From Planktothrix paucivesiculata PCC 9631 (GTDB taxonomy: Bacteria > Cyanobacteriota > Cyanobacteriia > Cyanobacteriales > Microcoleaceae), in contig NZ_LR735004.1 in NCBI RefSeq assembly GCF_900009265.2, positions 56,101-120,100 of the forward strand: a stretch of DNA of 64,000 nt, written 5' to 3'. The notes under the pieces were generated by a model. The model did not search any database. It was not told where the DNA came from and worked only from the letters and a program-made list of their open reading frames with translations. Positions 63,131 through 64,000 of this stretch are shown here, in pieces. How positions within the stretch are numbered: position 1 is the first letter of the stretch; each line of letters begins with the position of its first letter. The position numbers and the translations under genes were made by a program.

Positions 63131-64000
63131 ATGGCTATTGGCTATCTCGCCCTGGTTCTCCATGCCCATCTTCCCTTTGTTCGCCACCCTGAAAGTGACT
63201 ATGTATTAGAGGAAGAATGGCTATTTGAAGCAATTACCGAAACCTACATCCCTCTGATCAAAATGTTTGAAGGGTTGAAGCGGGACGGGATTGATTTCAA
63301 AATCACCATGAGTTTGACTCCGCCCCTGGTATCGATGTTGCGAGACCCTCTGCTTCAAGACCGATATGACCAACACCTGGGCTTACTCCAGGAGTTAACT
63401 GAACAGGAAATTGATCGCTATCAAAAAACCCCTCATCTTCGTTATCTGGCCGAACATTATGCCGAAGAATGGCAGGAAGCCCGTAAACTGTGGGAACGCT
63501 ATCAAGGCGATTTAGTCACGGCTTTTAAACAATTTCAAGATAGCAATAATTTAGAAATCATCACCTGCGGTGCAACCCATGGCTATTTACCGCTAATGAA
63601 GATGTACCCCCAAGCGGTTTGGGGACAAATAGAGGTGGCTTGTCAACACTATGAAGAAACTTTTGGCCGTCGTCCTCGGGGGATTTGGTTGCCTGAATGT
63701 GCCTACTATAATGGCTTAGAACGAATGTTAGCCGATGCGGGAATTCGGTATTTCCTCACCGATGGTCATGGGATTCTCTACGCCCGTCCCCGTCCTCGGT
63801 TCGGAACCTATTCCCCGGTTTATACGGAATCCGGTGTGGCGGTATTTGCCCGGGATAATGAGTCTTCTCAGCAGGTCTGGTCTTCGGAAGTGGGTTATCC
63901 TGGGGCGGCGGAATATCGAGAATTTTATAAGGATTTGGGATGGGAAGCGGAATATGAATATATTAAGCCCTATATCATGCCCAATGGTCAGCGCAAAAAT
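63131..64000 (+). CDS. GH57 1,4-alpha-glucan branching enzyme (partial, runs off window)
   Basis: The 290 visible codons begin MAIGYLALVLHAHLPFVRHP, the start of GH57/DUF1957 branching enzymes. LVLHAHLPFVRH has the conserved His residues of the active site, GATHGYLPL lies at about 142-150, and WLPECAYY at about 186-193 contains the probable nucleophile Glu189. Such enzymes make the alpha-1,6 branches of glycogen. The 3' end is beyond the window, so length and second active-site acid cannot be checked. It is complete from its own ATG. Confidence 0.9.
   Translation, partial: MAIGYLALVLHAHLPFVRHPESDYVLEEEWLFEAITETYIPLIKMFEGLKRDGIDFKITMSLTPPLVSMLRDPLLQDRYDQHLGLLQELTEQEIDRYQKTPHLRYLAEHYAEEWQEARKLWERYQGDLVTAFKQFQDSNNLEIITCGATHGYLPLMKMYPQAVWGQIEVACQHYEETFGRRPRGIWLPECAYYNGLERMLADAGIRYFLTDGHGILYARPRPRFGTYSPVYTESGVAVFARDNESSQQVWSSEVGYPGAAEYREFYKDLGWEAEYEYIKPYIMPNGQRKN

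Overview
The window reads as the chromosome of a filamentous cyanobacterium of the Oscillatoriales type, close to Planktothrix or its relatives. This is an inference from gene content: psbA (photosystem II D1), ccmP (carboxysome shell), cruF/cruG (myxoxanthophyll), DUF3110, DUF3086, DUF3727 and DUF2232 proteins. Many GCGATCGC (HIP1-type) octamers and AT-rich intergenic DNA full of short dispersed repeats point the same way. The species cannot be fixed from the sequence alone.

Layout. 1-2.4 kb: the groES-groEL operon behind a perfect CIRCE operator and a K-box-like element. 2.4-7.2 kb (minus strand): pgsA and a pair made of an Hsp70/actin-fold ATPase and a long acidic coiled-coil protein. 7.6-13 kb: a CRP-type regulator, a DUF2232 membrane protein, a histidine kinase, cobT, tRNA-Leu(UAG) and psbA. 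13-18 kb (minus strand): mltG, DUF3727, ruvX, a GNAT protein and a CofE-like protein. 18.4-28 kb: cruF-cruG, a Panacea-type antitoxin with a truncated partner, rimM, two membrane/coiled-coil proteins, an RTX protein, a methyltransferase, DUF3110 and murQ. 28-36.5 kb: three pentapeptide-repeat proteins, one fused to RidA, an AmpG-like permease, a subtilase, a DUF433/DUF5615 toxin-antitoxin pair and a WecG-type glycosyltransferase.

36.5-49.2 kb is the accessory zone. A module of about 3.4 kb carries a DUF262-DUF1524 (GmrSD-like) protein and an EndoU nuclease with a MafI-type immunity protein. It sits between ccmP and a pentapeptide gene and is bracketed by 59-bp direct repeats (58/59 identical) made of the ends of those two genes. 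Further on, after DUF3086, plsY, an adenylate cyclase and a hemerythrin, lies a dead type I restriction-modification locus. Its hsdR is cut by an internally deleted IS630-family element, and its hsdM has lost its 5' end and holds a 96-bp MITE with a clean TAA target duplication.

49.2-64 kb returns to core functions: dxs, two Uma2 genes, an ABC-2 permease, and the minus-strand cluster rplS - tRNA-Trp - secE - nusG - rplK - rplA - rplJ - rplL. Then come a Pit phosphate transporter, an EamA transporter with a coiled-coil N-terminus, a pirin, and the start of a GH57 glucan branching enzyme that runs off the window. The adenylate cyclase and the CRP-type regulator could form one cAMP circuit. mltG, murQ and the AmpG-like permease all act on peptidoglycan or its breakdown products.

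The most notable things are the repeat-bracketed toxin/defence module, the pentapeptide-RidA fusion, the step-by-step decay of the restriction system with a MITE and an IS sharing terminal repeats, and the habit of genes in this genome of ending inside dispersed repeats.
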